The notes beneath the pieces are model-generated. The model had not been told where the DNA came from. It did no database searches and saw only the letters and a program-made list of their open reading frames with translations. The position numbers and the translations under genes were made by a program. Positions 32,506 to 47,178 of a DNA stretch of 64,000 nt are shown piece by piece (position 1 is the stretch's first letter; each line of letters opens with the position of its first letter). Source of the stretch: Unio delphinus (Eukaryota; Mollusca; Bivalvia; Unionida; Unionidae); contig JAQISU010000108.1 in the NCBI GenBank assembly GCA_029339505.1, positions 19,973,501 through 20,037,500 on the forward strand. The letters are read 5' to 3'.

Positions 32506-32632
32506 TACTGGTTAATAATACGTATTGTAAGTCAGACTACATTTCTATTAACAATGCGTATTGTATGGCACACTATATTCTGGTTAATAATATCTATTGT
32601 AAGTCAGACTACATATTTATTAGCAGTGCATA
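32495..32632. repeat. two-copy tandem repeat of about 66 bp
   Basis: GTATGGCACACTATAT...CTGGTTAATAAT followed by TATTGTAAGTCAGACTACAT occurs twice in a row, directly at the border of the RT fragment. Confidence 0.8.
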
Positions 32633-34099
32633 TACATACATGTATATGTACATAACAGAATTAGCTACTTGGATGTAATAAGGAAGGGAAACGTGCGACC
32701 TATCATAGAACACAAATTTGATTTAGATACATTAAAGATCATATGAGCCTTCTGGTCGATTATTCAGTATGTGTATTATGTCAATTCCTTTCTTATTTTC
32801 TCAAACTGTGATAATACCTATACCATCGAATTGAACTGATTTCAAATGCAGGAAATAAACGTCGCATGTTAAAGGAATAAAGCTCACTGTAAGTAAACAT
32901 TTTGAGAATATTGTGCCATTTAAATTACTAATAAAGGCATACTAGAGAGGCTAATTCTAACTTTGATGTGATTGCTAAAAGATTGTAACGGTCAGAGAAC
33001 GTAATCATGTTTTTCTATGTATAGCTGGGTGGGGTGTTCCTAAACTGAAGTCAATATTTTAAGTAAATATTACTCACAAAATTAGATAGCCCATACTTCT
33101 AAGGCAAGCCAGAAAGTAAGCTCCTGGATATAATAAGTAATTCCCTTACGCATATCCAATGGTGGCCTGTCGGACAGCAGGACACGAAAAGCTAGGAATT
33201 GAGCTGCTTAGTAAGAGAGTCTCAGTACAACACCAAACATTTTTAGCTCCTTACATCTACTGCATTGTACAAAGGCACTGTCGACCAAAATGATGGTAGA
33301 TGATCTTAAACAGCTAGAATGAGACAGTGCAGGATAAAATGCTGCAACTCTGATCACCAACAGTGATTTGGAAAAGACCGGAACAACCAGGTGATGCTGA
33401 CATACTGGTAACATGACTTCGATCAATGACTCATTTATATGATGAAATTTGTTTTATTGGAGAAATAGAGCGGCTACGTTTGATACTTTGTTTATAAGCG
33501 AAATGGACTCATTCAAATCACATGTTCACTTGCATTTTGTTTATGCAATTTATTAAACTGTTTATATTTTATATAGGCTAGTTGATATTTCTCTGTTATA
33601 TCTCTTTGAGAAGACTTCTGTTATTTCATCCTTTCATTTCATATAATTTCTTTAATTTTTACTTAATTCAAGCAAACGCACAGTGGTCTCCTAGATAACG
33701 CAAACAAAACTTTAGAATGGAATGGATTTCTCATAATCATCACCATCTTAATATAGATTTACGTCGAAATTCCTCGTGTGATAAATTATGTCGAAATTCA
33801 AAATCAAACCAATGAGTTGTTATCCCAGTCTGTAAACTGGTCCGTTATAAAGACTGGATTTTGAACTAAACCCCTCAAAGTAAATACCGTATGTGTCACT
33901 GGAAGTATCTTAAAATACAATCTATGAATTCATCGACTAAAGTAGCTAGGAAACATGGTATTTATAAATGATCAAGACAATCTACAATGATTGACAACTA
34001 AATGATTTGGAGTCATGTATTAGAAGATCGTTATTGTTGTATGGACTGATTAAACAAATTACATCCAACAATACTATTTTCATTTGATATGTCTTAAAC
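32633..34099. other. gene-free stretch
   Basis: No supported feature. The 72-codon minus frame at 33208-33426 has no recognisable domain. Confidence 0.5.
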
Positions 34100-35000
34100 T
34101 AAAGTATCATTCTTGGACGTTAAGGTCATGAAAAATGACATTAATGATATCACTAGTATGGTTCATTTTAAAACAGGAATTTTTATCAATATCTTGAATA
34201 TTATTCATGCCATCCTAAATCATGTCGAAACGGGATACCATACAGTCAAGCGAAAAGATATAGAAAAATACGTTTGAAGGTACTGTTTTTAAATTATCAT
34301 TAATATTATTAGTTCAGGTGTTTTTAAATAGAAATTACACTATTGACATCGTTAATACCGCTTTCCAAAAGTATCTCCTCTTACACAACTTAAATCAATA
34401 CAATGTACAATCGAAATAGAAATGGAGATATTAATAATTGTATGTTGAATATAATCCAGAATTGCCTAATAAAGATAAGAGTATTATAATTTATTGGGAT
34501 TTCTTAAAATTATCAAGTAAAGAAAGTGTTAAATCGTTACACACAATACACACAAGCAAACCCACTGATCCTTATAAAAGGACTTAACATATCAAAGAGT
34601 TCCTAATTAATTTCTAAATTAGAAGAAGAAAACAATCATGTAAAAGTGATCATCAGCTAAATGTAATAGACCTAGATGTTACTTCTTTCAATAGCAATAA
34701 CACAAAAAAAACTTTTAATATGTATCGTGATACTAATTGTGCAACATCAAATGTTATTAATTGATCACATGCAAAAAATGTGGCATCCAATATATTGGAT
34801 AAACCAGTCAACAAATATCTTAACGTATGAACCAATATACATCAGACATAAAAATTATATATATCCTTTATTTTCATCACATGTTGCCGCAGATTTTAAC
34901 ACGAGTTCCCAAGTGTGCAAGATTTCTCCATTCAACCTTTTGTTATAGCTGATTCTGAGATGGAACGTCTGCTAAACAGAAACCTATTGGATAAGCCAAC
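34100..35000 (+). pseudogene. Penelope-like retroelement remnant with GIY-YIG trace
   Basis: At about 34113 a frame reads FLDVKVMKND, later HVETGYHTVKRKDIEKYV, matching the order of the conserved FLDV and H..T..PYS blocks of the Penelope RT-linker region. At about 34745 another frame gives LITCKKCGIQYIG, the start of the GIY-YIG nuclease of these elements, then stops. Frames are broken repeatedly, so this is a fossil. The identification rests on two short motifs in the correct order and spacing. Confidence 0.55.
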
Positions 35001-35946
35001 TTAATAGGATATATCCAAAAGGTCTGAATTCTAAAGCACGATACTACATACATTAAACATTTATATGTCTCTTGGTTGCACGAAGTTAACAATAATTGTA
35101 TAATATTTTTATTTACAAAATAATTTATAAATTAATATCATACAAATAAATTTACAAATTCTTTAAATATGAAAGGGCATTTTTAAATTAATTCTCAATA
35201 GAATATTAATAATTATTTTATTTAAAAAAAACTTTCGATGCAATATTGAAGATTCGTTAATACTATATATTAGCTTTTTTCTTTTGTTTTTTCTGACTGG
35301 TACATGGAGGGTATGACCTTGTCTAACCCTGAATCTGACCGAATGTGAATAAATACAGATGCGCAATCGGGTCAGATTAGTTCTTCATATCAGCAGAAAA
35401 TAGATGTCTGACTTCTCTTTCCAGGTAAGAAAACTATATGTCGTAACTTCATTTAGGAATAAGTATTTTTAATGTTTGAGATTTTAATGGTAAAATTGAT
35501 ATGTTTGCAACATTGCCCCTGAATTCTTTTATTTATAATATATTGTAATGGAATGTTTAAATGTTTTAAAGGATTCATCTTTAATTATATTTATGTGATT
35601 TGTATTGTAAAGGTTGAATTCGCTATCAACTTCATGTTTAGATTTAATGTTGAAATAAGGTATTATTTAAGCAAGAAAGAATAATATCCAGCAATATATT
35701 CTAAATCAATATTCTATTTTAAAATGAGTAAAATGCATTTCTTTAAATTAATTGTTGCATTAATTACAGTTATTACATTTTATGCTTTGACTATCTTGAA
35801 ATTGATCAAGAATTAGCTATTGTATAATATTCTAAAATGCAGAAGTTATACGAATAAATGGAGTTTTGAAGCTTAATAAGGAAAATGTAATATGTATTTC
35901 ATGAATTTTTATTATAAAGTTTTTAGATGTGTTTCTAAAATGTAGT
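35001..35946. other. gene-free AT-rich stretch
   Basis: No supported feature. Confidence 0.5.
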
Positions 35947-35952
35947 AATATA

Positions 35953-36019
<67 letters not shown>
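35947..36019. repeat. (TA)n microsatellite
   Basis: Nearly pure TA run. The truncated LINE begins immediately after it, so it may be the insertion site. Confidence 0.95.
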
Positions 36020-36023
<4 letters not shown>

Positions 36024-36042
36024 ATTATTTGCTATTCTTAGT

Positions 36043-36891
36043 TTGATAAATGACCTAATATCCTTGCTGGAATCTACAAAATCTGGAATACAAGTTGGCA
36101 CTCTGAGTTTCCCTTGTGTTTTACTAGCAGACGACAAGTCCTTGCTATCTTCGTCATTTAATGGTATGTATGTTTTACTTCGTAACCTCAATGACTATGC
36201 ATCGAAGTGGAGACTGTGGTACAATGCTGATAAAAGCAATATTGTCATATTTTCGAAAAAGAAAATGACACAGAAGTCTATGTTCATGCTTGGAGATAAA
36301 TTGATTCCTATTGTTTGTTCTAGAACCTACGCTGGGGTTACTCTCTCCGCAGATCTTTCCAATACTGCTGCAGTAAAACATGCTTGTGATAAAGGAAAGT
36401 CAGTTTTCTATTCCATTGTTGGGACTGGCATTGGAAAGGGTGGAATGAATCCAATTAATAGTGCTACAATATTGTCAAAAATAGTACTACCTGTAATGAC
36501 ATATGGATGTGAATTGTGGTCCAGCTTGAGCCAGTCACAGGTATACGATCTTGAAGTATGTCAAAGAAAAGCGGCAAGAAGAATTATAGGTCTCGATCAG
36601 CGCTCTTGTACAGAAACAACAATTAGCAGTCTTGGACTGTGGACCATTGAGAGTTATGTGGATAAAATCAAACTTGGCTTCTTCAATAAAATCTGCAGAG
36701 TTAAAGGTTCATTTGTATGGAAAATTATATTCCACAGAAGAATCCTTGACTTCTTGATAAATGAGAGCGAGAGTGGTAGGTTTGTTAAAGATATATATCG
36801 TGTGCTTTTGAAATACCAACTTGGCGGGTTTTTCCACCTATACGTGAACACTATATTCTACACCGAAATCGGCGTGGAGGAGGAATATTGA
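36043..36891 (+). pseudogene. RT palm/thumb part of the truncated LINE
   Basis: 282 codons. A LADD box takes the place of F/YADD at about residue 29. The thumb has AGVTLSADLSNTAAVKHACD and LSKIVLPVMTYGCELWSS, typical of non-LTR RTs. The N-terminal RT motifs and the endonuclease domain are missing. Inactive fragment. Confidence 0.8.
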
Positions 36892-36919
36892 AACGGCAGT
36901 TCACTGCTGAGAAGAATCA

Positions 36920-37375
36920 TTGTGGAGATCTAAACTTGAAATGAGACCTGAACTTTTACATTATGCAAGTGTCCATACTAATCTTCAACCACTTGCAGTT
37001 TGGAAACTTGGTAAATGTGTTCCTAATAAAACTTGGACTGTCGCTAACATTGCTTATTTAACTATGTGTCCCATTACACTAGAGAAGGAAAATAATTGTA
37101 AACTCTGCAAGATATTGATTATATACAGAACCAAACATATATTACTATTCTGTAACGCCCTAAATGACGAGCTTAACACTATGTTTGAAAAAATAATAGA
37201 TGCCATCGACATCCTAGACTCCCACTGGCTTTTATGTCAGGACAATGACATCCTACTGCATATCTTTTTGGGCAAGAGAGTGGACATCTTTGATTCTACG
37301 GATGATCAATCATGGCAGACATTCATGTGTGTGGTGGCTGATGGAATAGACACAATTTACAGAAGAGCAAATTAA
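36920..37375 (+). pseudogene. C-terminal part of the truncated LINE ORF2
   Basis: 151 codons in a different frame from the RT part. It contains a Cys/His knuckle (CKLC, then H and C spaced as in a CCHC motif, residues about 69-88) followed by a helical tail, the usual end of CR1/L2-type ORF2. Confidence 0.7.
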
Positions 37376-37757
37376 CTTGAAAATGATATCCCATAGTATG
37401 CTTGTTCAGTAAATTAAGGAAATGGACCCAATTCATTTATATCCAATAAATAACTCCCACATGTTCTTAGTAAGTGAAAACATGATATTCAATTTAAATC
37501 GTTTTAGTTGAATTTAAATAATTCCAATTCCATTATTTTCCCTCTCTTAATCTATGTTGCGTATATAACTCGTTTGCAATGAGTTCTCTCACGCATGTGT
37601 TTTGATATTACGTTCTCTTTGCTTTTGTTGCTATATAGTGTACTGTAAGTAATTTAATCACAAACTATGTTCATAACTTTTTTGTATTTACGAAACATTA
37701 ACTGAATGAAATCTCTTCTGAAGACGAAATAAAGAAAGTCAGTCAGTCAGTCAGTCA

Positions 37758-38760
37758 TACACTTTTTCTTGCTACGCATGATGAATTGATATAGACCTAT
37801 ACTATAGCGGAAACAGTTACTCTCGGCCGGAAGGATGTTCTACCTTTAGACCAACACGCAATGAAGAAATATAATATGAAAATCTATCTCCATTTATTTC
37901 CTATTGTAATCCATTACGACAATTTATCATTTGTAGCCGTGAAGTTGAATATAGCGTGTAAATGGTATCCGAATACAACGCACCTTGAACATAGACTAAA
38001 TATATGTTAACTAACATATGGAAACGACCGATAATTCCGATGCATCAAAACTGTTTTCAATTACTTACATGTCACCAATTTTCAACAAATCAGGATACAC
38101 AGTAACAATAAATAGATTTATTAAGTTTGCAATAAAACGAGCAGAGAATCCACTACCATAAAGTTTGCACCTTATTGAGCGAGAAAAATAGCCTGATTGA
38201 AGATAAAGTTTAGAGGAGTAACATGAAATCGTTCCTAAACATGATATGTAACCGTACCATTTCGTTTTACACGCTCCAGGCTGACTGTACAATTTTGCTT
38301 TGCAGAAAATAATAACAGCAGGGAGTTAAACTATTCATAGCATAATTTAGTCAAATTATCTGATGTACTAACTTAGTATAGAAAGCTAGTAGCATATTCT
38401 GGTATTTGACATCTGTACATGGTCACTGCCTATTAACATATATTAAAAGACGCAAGAACGTTTTAAAACTATAATAACCACAGATATGCAAAAATATAGG
38501 AATAGTGAGTTGAGGCAAAGCACACTTTAAGTCACTTATACACAAATACACAAACACACACAAACACACGCTTATGCACTTACACACACAAACACACATA
38601 TTGAAAGACAAAGACATACACAGCGATCGAGGACTAATTGGTATGTTCATGTGAAGAATGTACGTGTGTATACATTGTATCTTATGTTGATCTTTTGTCA
38701 TAATGTATGCAATAATGGCGGCACCTCCACCCTGGAACGACAACAATTAACTTGATTTGA

Positions 38761-38764
<4 letters not shown>
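37758..38764. other. gene-free stretch
   Basis: No supported feature apart from short CA-rich words at 38530-38600. Confidence 0.5.

Positions 38765-38828
<64 letters not shown>
38765..38828. repeat. (GA)n microsatellite
   Basis: Pure GA run of about 64 bp. Confidence 0.97.
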
Positions 38829-38830
<2 letters not shown>

Positions 38831-41815
38831 CTGGTTATATATAAGTTCTCTATTCTATATTAGTGCAATTAAGGGATGCATTGCTACCACGATAAAAGGA
38901 GGTTTCGAAATTTAGATTTGTGCATATATAATGTTCACATTTTGTATTTTATCAGTGTAACGAATGTATTCATGCGCTGTATATGTCTATATGTTTGTTA
39001 CTACATAACTTTTGCAGACTCATATAGTGAACTTTGCCGAGTTCAAAATACTATAGCAACAGGACAAAACGCTGGAACGGAGTTCGGAACGAATACTCAT
39101 TCAGTAACATATTCAAATGGTCGCTAGTTTAATTGTATGTAATTTGGCTGCTGTTTCGGTTTGCTCCTCGCATCCAGAAGTGAGTTTTGTGAGCTGACAA
39201 GCATGCTGTATATTTCATTAACAGACCTTACGCTCAAAAGTCAATGGAAACTTAAGTTCCGTTCATATTCGATATTAATCAATAACTGATTTGTTTGCAT
39301 TTTCCAGACATGAGTATGACTGTGATGACAGTCGAAAACTATCAGAACATTTTTAGTACTATTGCTAATGACACGATGTTTGCTATTTGTCATGAAGGGT
39401 AACATGAATGAGATAATGTATGGTTGACGCACGCTACTGAATAGCATCAGGTTATGTAAGTTCTATCGCTCATAAAATGCAATGAGTCATGTGGAAATCT
39501 TATTAGGAAACAGTTCATATATGATGCCCCGTATTAGTTCTTTGCTGTTTACTTGTATGCATTCTTTTCATTGATTACATTAATGTATATTAGAAGACAT
39601 GATGGAGTCAGTAGTTGATTGGTGAGAGGTAGAGAATGATGGAGAAAGAGAAACAGAGAAGAAGTCAATAACTTAAATACAGGCTTGTTAAACATATATA
39701 AATACAAATATATTGTCACAAGAATGTTTTTTGTCTTCTTGACCGAGCGGTTCTCAAACAATAGCTCTGTTCCCACTTTAAATCATAAGTTTACCCTAAA
39801 TTTCAAAACATTTCCATGCAACTTAAGTTGTACATTAGAAGACCCGACTTGTCCGTTCAATAAAAAGATTACTCTAATCTATGCCCACTTATATTTGCCT
39901 GAACAATATCTATAAATCACATATCTGCATGGTTTCTCTTCATCAGGTTTCCGTACAGACAGCAGTTCACACCGTAGAAGCTATTCTCCCGTAAACAGGG
40001 TTATTTCAACTCCGTCCCCTTAGTCAATGTATGATTTCCGTGCACATTTCGCCAATACAATTGCACCATATTTGCCACCCTGGCAACAAAAATGGTATAT
40101 GCCGAGTTCATTCGTATTTACTCCTATGAGTAATTTACCGTAAATCAGTCCACTGCAGACACACTGCCAATGCACACCACAAGATTTTAATATGAATTAC
40201 GTTACGGATATTCATTCGGTTTTTGCATGACTTTACTACTAGTCAACCGTGACATCATAGAAACCCATTAACATTTTACTGCGTGACGTTTCGTCCTTTT
40301 TTAGGGCTACGGATATTCCCATTATTCACACAAGTAATCAAACAAATCTATATAAGTAGACCAGTGTATAATGAAAGACACATCTATTTAAAGATCAGAT
40401 TAATGAAGATATAAGTATGGAGGAACGGAATGTACTCTAATATCATGAACATACGCTTCTTGCGTGAATGACTCATATTTAAAGTCCACATTTGCGATGG
40501 TGGAAGAGCTAGTTGAGTCCAGTCCTTTTAACAACAAAATTATAGCGAGGAGCATAGCATTGATGAAATTGTTGATGCCATGTATGTGATATTGTGTAAT
40601 GTTCGTTTTTAATTTTCTGTCATATATTATGTGAACATTGACCCGAAAGTGGATGTAGAAAAATAAATGTAAAACAAAAAGACTGAAATTTATTTTTCTT
40701 CAGTTTACCATTTTGTAGAGGATGCAAACTTATACATAAGCTATGTTTTGCATAATAGAAAATATGTTTAAGTTAGATAAAAGCAAACGATGCTTGTTTA
40801 AACAGAGGCAAATCTGTTCGAACATATGAAGTTCTTCCTATGAAACCCTTTGTTAGCTTTATAATCGTACAAATCCTGGTAGATTTAAATCAATACAGAC
40901 GACCCACTTCTTGTGCTCATATCAGAACAAACTGGTCCTAATACGCTCTTTCGTTTCTATCCTAAAACGAGTTTAGATATCGTCTATATTTATCTGAAGG
41001 GAATTTGCTTTGGTCTTGCTCAGTTCTGTTTACACGGTCAAGGTATCCAGAAGAATATGTGGAGTGACAAACATAATGGCTTTAAATAATACATATTCCT
41101 TGCTTATCTATATTGGTAGTATCGTTGCAAATATTAGCAAAATATTGCGTTAAAACAAGTCACAAGCATATGTAAAAAAATTGAGTACAATTAAAACAAT
41201 GTAACCGCACCAATGATTCATTGAATTATGGGAGTTTCTATGTATATTCAGCCATTTTGAAATTTATGTGACAGTTACCTACTCGAATGTGCCAAAACAA
41301 GCGATCATTGGCTTGGCCATAATATTCTGCAAAACTACAGCCAAATCGTATCGTTTTGCCACTGAATAGATATTTAGGTAGCTATTATGTTTAAAGAGGA
41401 CTCTAGCTAATAATACATTATGTTAGATTTTATAATATATTTATGAGATTGACATGTGTTTTTTCAACATTAATAAATGTAATTAATTTGATTTTAAGTT
41501 AGTAGGACATAAAATGACTTTGAAATGATCAATATGCGTTATTAGTAATGTTTTAGGTTTTGTTTGTTGTCTGGATCAAATATTCACCTGAGTCAGGTAA
41601 TATAATCCGTAACTCAGTCGATATCAACGCTTATGTTCCATACCGCTATCGCTTATGTCAGACAGAAAAGATAATTAAAGCAATTAAAACAAAGCAGATG
41701 TTTCAAAGCTCAAGTTTAAAGTTCACTTTAAAATATCGCGTCAGAAAGACATGTTGTTTATTGGCTTTTCTGAAGGCCAACCCCGTTCGTTAGCAAACGA
41801 TGCTTTATTGTCTTG

Positions 41816-41818
<3 letters not shown>
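38829..41818. other. gene-free stretch
   Basis: About 3 kb without a supported gene, RNA or repeat. The short open frames here are below what chance gives in this base composition. Confidence 0.5.

Positions 41819-41857
<39 letters not shown>
41819..41857. repeat. (TG)n microsatellite
   Basis: Pure TG run of about 38 bp. Confidence 0.97.
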
Positions 41858-41859
<2 letters not shown>

Positions 41860-42119
41860 CCTTAAACTATATATCCAATTATTTCGTCTCTCGGGTTCAT
41901 TTACCCTGAGGAAATATATATACAAGATAGTCTAGTTAGGAATATGTACTGTCAAAAAGTTTGAAAAGGATAAAGTTTACAGTGCTATTCAAATTAAACT
42001 ATGTTGTTAAATCATATACACTTATATGCATGATCTTAAGTTTTTCTCTGGTTGTCTAATCCTTAATATATTTTCATCAAATTCGAAATAATTGATGCCG
42101 CCATATTTCAAATGACACG

Positions 42120-42310
42120 CTTCTTTTCTCATATCACTCCGGTAGAATAAGTGGTTAGAACGTCCGTCTCAGATGCCGATATCGCAGGTGCGAGCACAGG
42201 CAAAGTAATACCAAAGACATATGAAAATGGTATTAACCAGATACTTCGTTAGGTGTTTAGCATTAGGATGGTTGTGTTGGGACTGGTCAGCCTAGTTTCA
42301 GGATAGTGTT
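42120..42310 (+). repeat. tRNA-derived SINE remnant
   Basis: CCGGTAGAATAAGTGGTTAGAACGTCCGTCTCAGATGCCG... has a tRNA-like left half with a decayed A box (GTAGAATAAGTGG) and B box (GGTGCGAGCAC in place of GGTTCGAGCCC). A tRNA-unrelated body follows, including GGGACTGGTCAGCCTAGTTTC. Too diverged to be a functional tRNA. Confidence 0.6.
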
Positions 42311-42384
42311 TGCGGCATGTCAAAAATACAAATTACACACAAAGAGTGTACTTGATTGAAGGTGTAAGTTGGTTTCGCAATCGA

Positions 42385-42386
<2 letters not shown>

Positions 42387-42422
<36 letters not shown>
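42387..42422. repeat. (TC)n microsatellite
   Basis: Pure TC run of about 36 bp. Confidence 0.95.
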
Positions 42423-42423
<1 letters not shown>

Positions 42424-43977
42424 AAATTAAAAGTATTGGTAGAAAGAAGACAGAAGCCAATGCCCCCAAAACAAATGATATCATATAGGTAGCTCATAAT
42501 AGGTGTGAGCAGATGAAAAGATAAGACATCCTTAAAGATGCATCCACTGTGGAACCTAAATGTTGATGCTACTTTTCTCTAGGAACATAATTTGTTGATT
42601 GCTCTTAACACTAATTGCTTCTGCACACTTTTGATCCTCAAATCACTAGTCCAATTTGTTTTAAAACTGTTACGTTACGATTTAAGGATGTGGTTCACTA
42701 AAAGTGCTCTAATTAAACACTGTTATTTTGGTTTCCAACCGGATGTCAAAGTCCTGATAATAGAAACAATTACACAAAAGAGGGATTGCTACATTTTTGC
42801 CGGATAAGGTTCTTATTGCACAATTAACATATTAGGTGTTAGCAAAAATAATCTGGTCCCAATTCCCTCAATATCGCTTTATGCCTTTTACAATCCTGGT
42901 CTGTTTCCTCAAACACCTCAGTATGCTTTCACAAACTGATGCATGTTTGAACATGTTTGTTAATGTTTCGTTGGTAACAACGATTTTGTTTAAAAATAAC
43001 AAATTCATGAGGTGCCAGGTACAAAGTATGGTTATAAAATAGTGAATTTTCTTTCAATCTTATTTTTTACGGAAACGGTTAGAGCTTTCTCGAATTTGAG
43101 GAATTGCTCGACTGTATACTAACTTTCCAACCTTATAGTGGTTTTGCATCCTTTCTTCTGTTCATATCTTTGATGAGAATACTGCTGTCATTTAACAATA
43201 CCAAAAGCAGAATAGTGTAAAACAGGTTTGATAAGAAATATTTAGAAATTTGTAAACCCTAGCCTTGTCAAGCAAAAATATCATCGTGAATGCATATATT
43301 TCGTTCTACATGCAAACATAGCCATCTACTATTACCACTTTAGTGAATGGTTCTACATAATACGGACTAATTGTTTACCTGTTAACATGGACTATCAATT
43401 TCTCATACTTATATTATTTGGATAGTCATAAAATCGGCTGATTAAAAAAAAAAGCTAACATAAATACGTCGGGTATTGAATAATGAATTTTAATGTTCTT
43501 GTCTAGACAATTCTCCATCCAATTAGTTCTTCCCATATTAACTTGTGACGGTGCTGTATAGAACTATCAATAAGTCTAAATACATTCCATAGGTATGGAT
43601 GATGCGAAGTTCGTATTCAAGTCTTCTGCCAGGTTTTACAGCCAAACCAATCAAAGTTTCTTAACAAGAACAATCTCAAGCAAATATCAATAAAGATCAT
43701 TAGTTCAAAAACAATAAGTGATTTTTATACAAATGTAGAATAGTTGCTGCAATAAACAGGAGAGGCTGGTGATGCGCTCATTTTAATTATAAATCGAAAT
43801 CAAACAATTGACAGTGACGTACAGGAGAAATATTATCAACGCATTGAAAAAATCTTAATAATGAAAAACAACTGGCACGATATATTTGACTTGTGTTGTA
43901 AGAAAAAGTATACAAATATTACAAACCATTATATATTGGGTCTGTGTTGTGAAGAGAAATACTTATTTTGTAATATG

Positions 43978-43978
<1 letters not shown>
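42423..43978. other. gene-free stretch
   Basis: No supported feature. Confidence 0.5.
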
Positions 43979-44047
<69 letters not shown>

Positions 44048-44060
44048 TTATTTATTTATT
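43979..44060. repeat. (TA)n(TTTA)n microsatellite
   Basis: TA dinucleotide run passing into TTTA tetranucleotides. The Ile-Tyr ORFs across it in two frames are artefacts. Confidence 0.95.
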
Positions 44061-45195
44061 GGCGCATGACTGTTTACAAGTTTTCAAAGCAATCTTAATA
44101 ATTAATATGTTTACTAGTTTGGGCTTTGGGATAATTTCTCACTGGAAAATTAGATCAGGTGGTTTCTATGCTAATGTGAACTATATAATGTGGTAGGTAA
44201 TGCGACATAGAGTAGGAAGCTATTGCGACGTATCTGTAAGTGTATATAAGGCCAAAAACATATTACACTTAATTAGTTCCAAGTTCCTATGTTCTTGCTT
44301 TAAAACTAGTCTGGATACGTATTTAATGATGAATTTATATATAATTAGAGAGATTCATTTTGTTTGGATTTTTTATTACAATATTTTGTTGCATGAACTA
44401 ATGATATACTTTATCTTACATGTATGTGCCTTTCCTTTCTTGCATTTATGTTATATTGAGAAGCATGTGTCTAGATGTCCAAAAGGGTACAGACGTTCAA
44501 AAGATTAAGAAGAGCATGTGAGCCTGAACAAGGTACATACTGAATATAACCAAAAAACTGCACTAATTTGCTGATAAGAATATTATTAAAGTATCTTTAT
44601 AGTGAAGAAAATGAAACCAAAATCTCCTAAACAAAAGGTACGTATGTTTGCGTGCGTGTTTGTGCGTACGTGCATGTTATAATAAGGAAGCCTTATCTCG
44701 ATATTTGTTCCACTTAAACAGGAAGGAATGAGGATAGTGATAATGTTCTGGTGCTTTACAAAGACCGTGGCATGCCTCTTTTGTCAAGTACATGTTGAGT
44801 CACATGAAGATAACAAACATTCTATTCAACCACTTAACTTAGTTAACTAACTTACAAATGGTTATTGATAATTTAAAAATATTTAAAGAGAGATATTACT
44901 GGCTAATGTTCCTGTTTCATAATTTAATCGGATGATTTAGTGCTGCTGGAGTCCCACGTAATATTTTCTGGCAGAAATTACGAAATAGTTATGTCATAGA
45001 GATATTTTAATTCAAACATTTATGGAACTGTTAGGTTAGGTGAAGGAAAGTTCTTATAAATTGTCCAATAATTTTAGTGAGTGCCACTATCATCGTCATT
45101 TGTATGTTAATTTGTGTGTATACATTTAACATACAGGATTTGTACACTTGCAGAATACTGATAAATGAATCCACAATCTTTGAAATTTTTGTATT
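44061..45195. other. gene-free stretch
   Basis: No supported feature. Confidence 0.5.
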
Positions 45196-45354
<159 letters not shown>

Positions 45355-46975
45355 ACAAGGACCATGGGATATGGCTCATACGTATTAATACATGAAATAT
45401 GTCTAAAACTGTCAATACCTGAGATATGGCTAAATCTTAATAATTCATGAGATATCCAACATGTGTCTTTTTTTAAAAATAAAGGTACAAAATGTTCATA
45501 TGGTAGATACTTACTTCGTATTTGTGTTATCCATCTTTAAGTTTCAGCTGATGACCTTCGGCTCGCAATTCTTTCTGGATATGAACTTTCCAGTTTCAGT
45601 CTCACGCCTTAATAATTTTCTGCCAGAAGGAGTAAACTAGTTCAAAGCAAAAGTAAATTTTACCCCATTCTCCTGATGTGCTCTATTACTTGCTTCATGA
45701 AGATTCCTGCTGTGCAATTCATGTTTGTTTTTATACATGAAGAAACAAAAACAGATTTGCATGTCCAATGTATTACTTCCAAGAATTAAAAAGTTTGTTG
45801 AATCACTGAATCCCAAAATAGGCTCAATTAATCCTGATTTCGAACTGTTGAAGATATTTGGTGCCATTTTCCAAATGAAGCTTCGTGAATTTTTCAAATT
45901 GTTGGTTCATATCTCAACTGATAGTTTAATCTGTCTGTGTATATTCTCATTTCTTTTTATATAGGTCGTATACGAATCTGATTATTGATGATAAAGTAAG
46001 CGCAGATACAGTAAGGATATTTTCATAATTACTAAGGAGTGGAATAAATGTATGCTCTAACTGATAATGGTCTAACAGCCCATATTTTATGGAGATTAAT
46101 GATGTACGTTTTCGATATTCCTAATGGACTTGTGACACGCAAAATGTGTCGCCACATAAATTCGAATGTCGCCAAATGTCATGGCAATCAATATAACGAT
46201 GTCCCAAAACTTCCTGGTTTTCTCCCAGCTGGAAGCAGATTTTGCCTTTCAATCTTCTTATATTTTCTTATTGAGAGATAGTCCTCTTAATTGGATAAGA
46301 AATATATCACGCACGGATCCATTTATTTGAGGTAGCCATGTTAATCGTGCATATTGACACACGCTGCCTGCTTTCTCGTCTGCCTGCTGTCAGCGTTTGG
46401 CGATCTATATCTATCCCGGCTTTCAGACAGGATAATTGTATGCTTCATGTGAATTTCAGAAACTCGATAGTAAAATAAATTGTCTTGTATGACAGGTTGC
46501 CAGTCATTTTGCCACATATCGAAAGAATATGGCATGACATTGACAACATAGAGTTAATATAGAAGACCTGTGCTTAACCGTGGATTTTCCTTCACCTGAA
46601 AATCATAACGAAGATAGGAAACTACACAAAACGGCAAAATTCTGGTCTGTTTTGATAATACTATGGCAAAAGCTTATACCTTGCTAGTTCATCGATCAAT
46701 TTACATCTGACATAAGATCGAATAAAGGGTTATAGGAAGTTATATGGTCACAGAAGGGTGCAAATTAAATTAGTCTTCTGTTTGTTTATAATTTGGTATT
46801 TCAATTGATGTTATGAATTGGATAACCTTTCACTTCATAAGGTTTTATTCCTACCGTTTTCATTAGCCGAATGAGTAGTCTAATAATGAAATATTAAACC
46901 TCTTTTGGGCTGTTAAGAACAATTGAACACACGTTTGAATTATCCCTTTGATACTGTTTGGTGAATTAAATATGG
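45355..46975. other. gene-free stretch
   Basis: No supported feature. Confidence 0.5.
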
Positions 46976-47178
46976 GAATGCCCACTAGGGCACTGTTCCC
47001 ACCAGGGCACTGTACCAACCAGGGGAAAGTACCCTCAAGGGCACTGTACCTACTAGGGCACTATATGTATACATAGCCTCCATGCAGTAGTCTTCATTTC
47101 CACGTATACATAGTCTCTATTTAGTATCCTTCATTTCCATATATACATAGTCTCCATTCAGTATCCTTTATTTTCATG

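Larger units (their letters stand above)
36020..37757 (+). mobile_element. 5'-truncated CR1/L2-like non-LTR retrotransposon
   Basis: It starts inside the RT domain directly after a (TA)n tract. Frame 1 (to 36891) carries LINDLISLL, then CVLLADDKSLLSSSFNG (the ADD of the catalytic YADD), then KWRLWYNADKSNIVIFS and the thumb. Frame 2 (36920-37375) carries the C-terminal CKLC...H...C knuckle. A one-base frame change separates them. An AATAAA-like signal and a (TCAG)n tail at 37737-37757 mark the 3' end, as in CR1/L2 elements. Dead by truncation. Confidence 0.85.
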
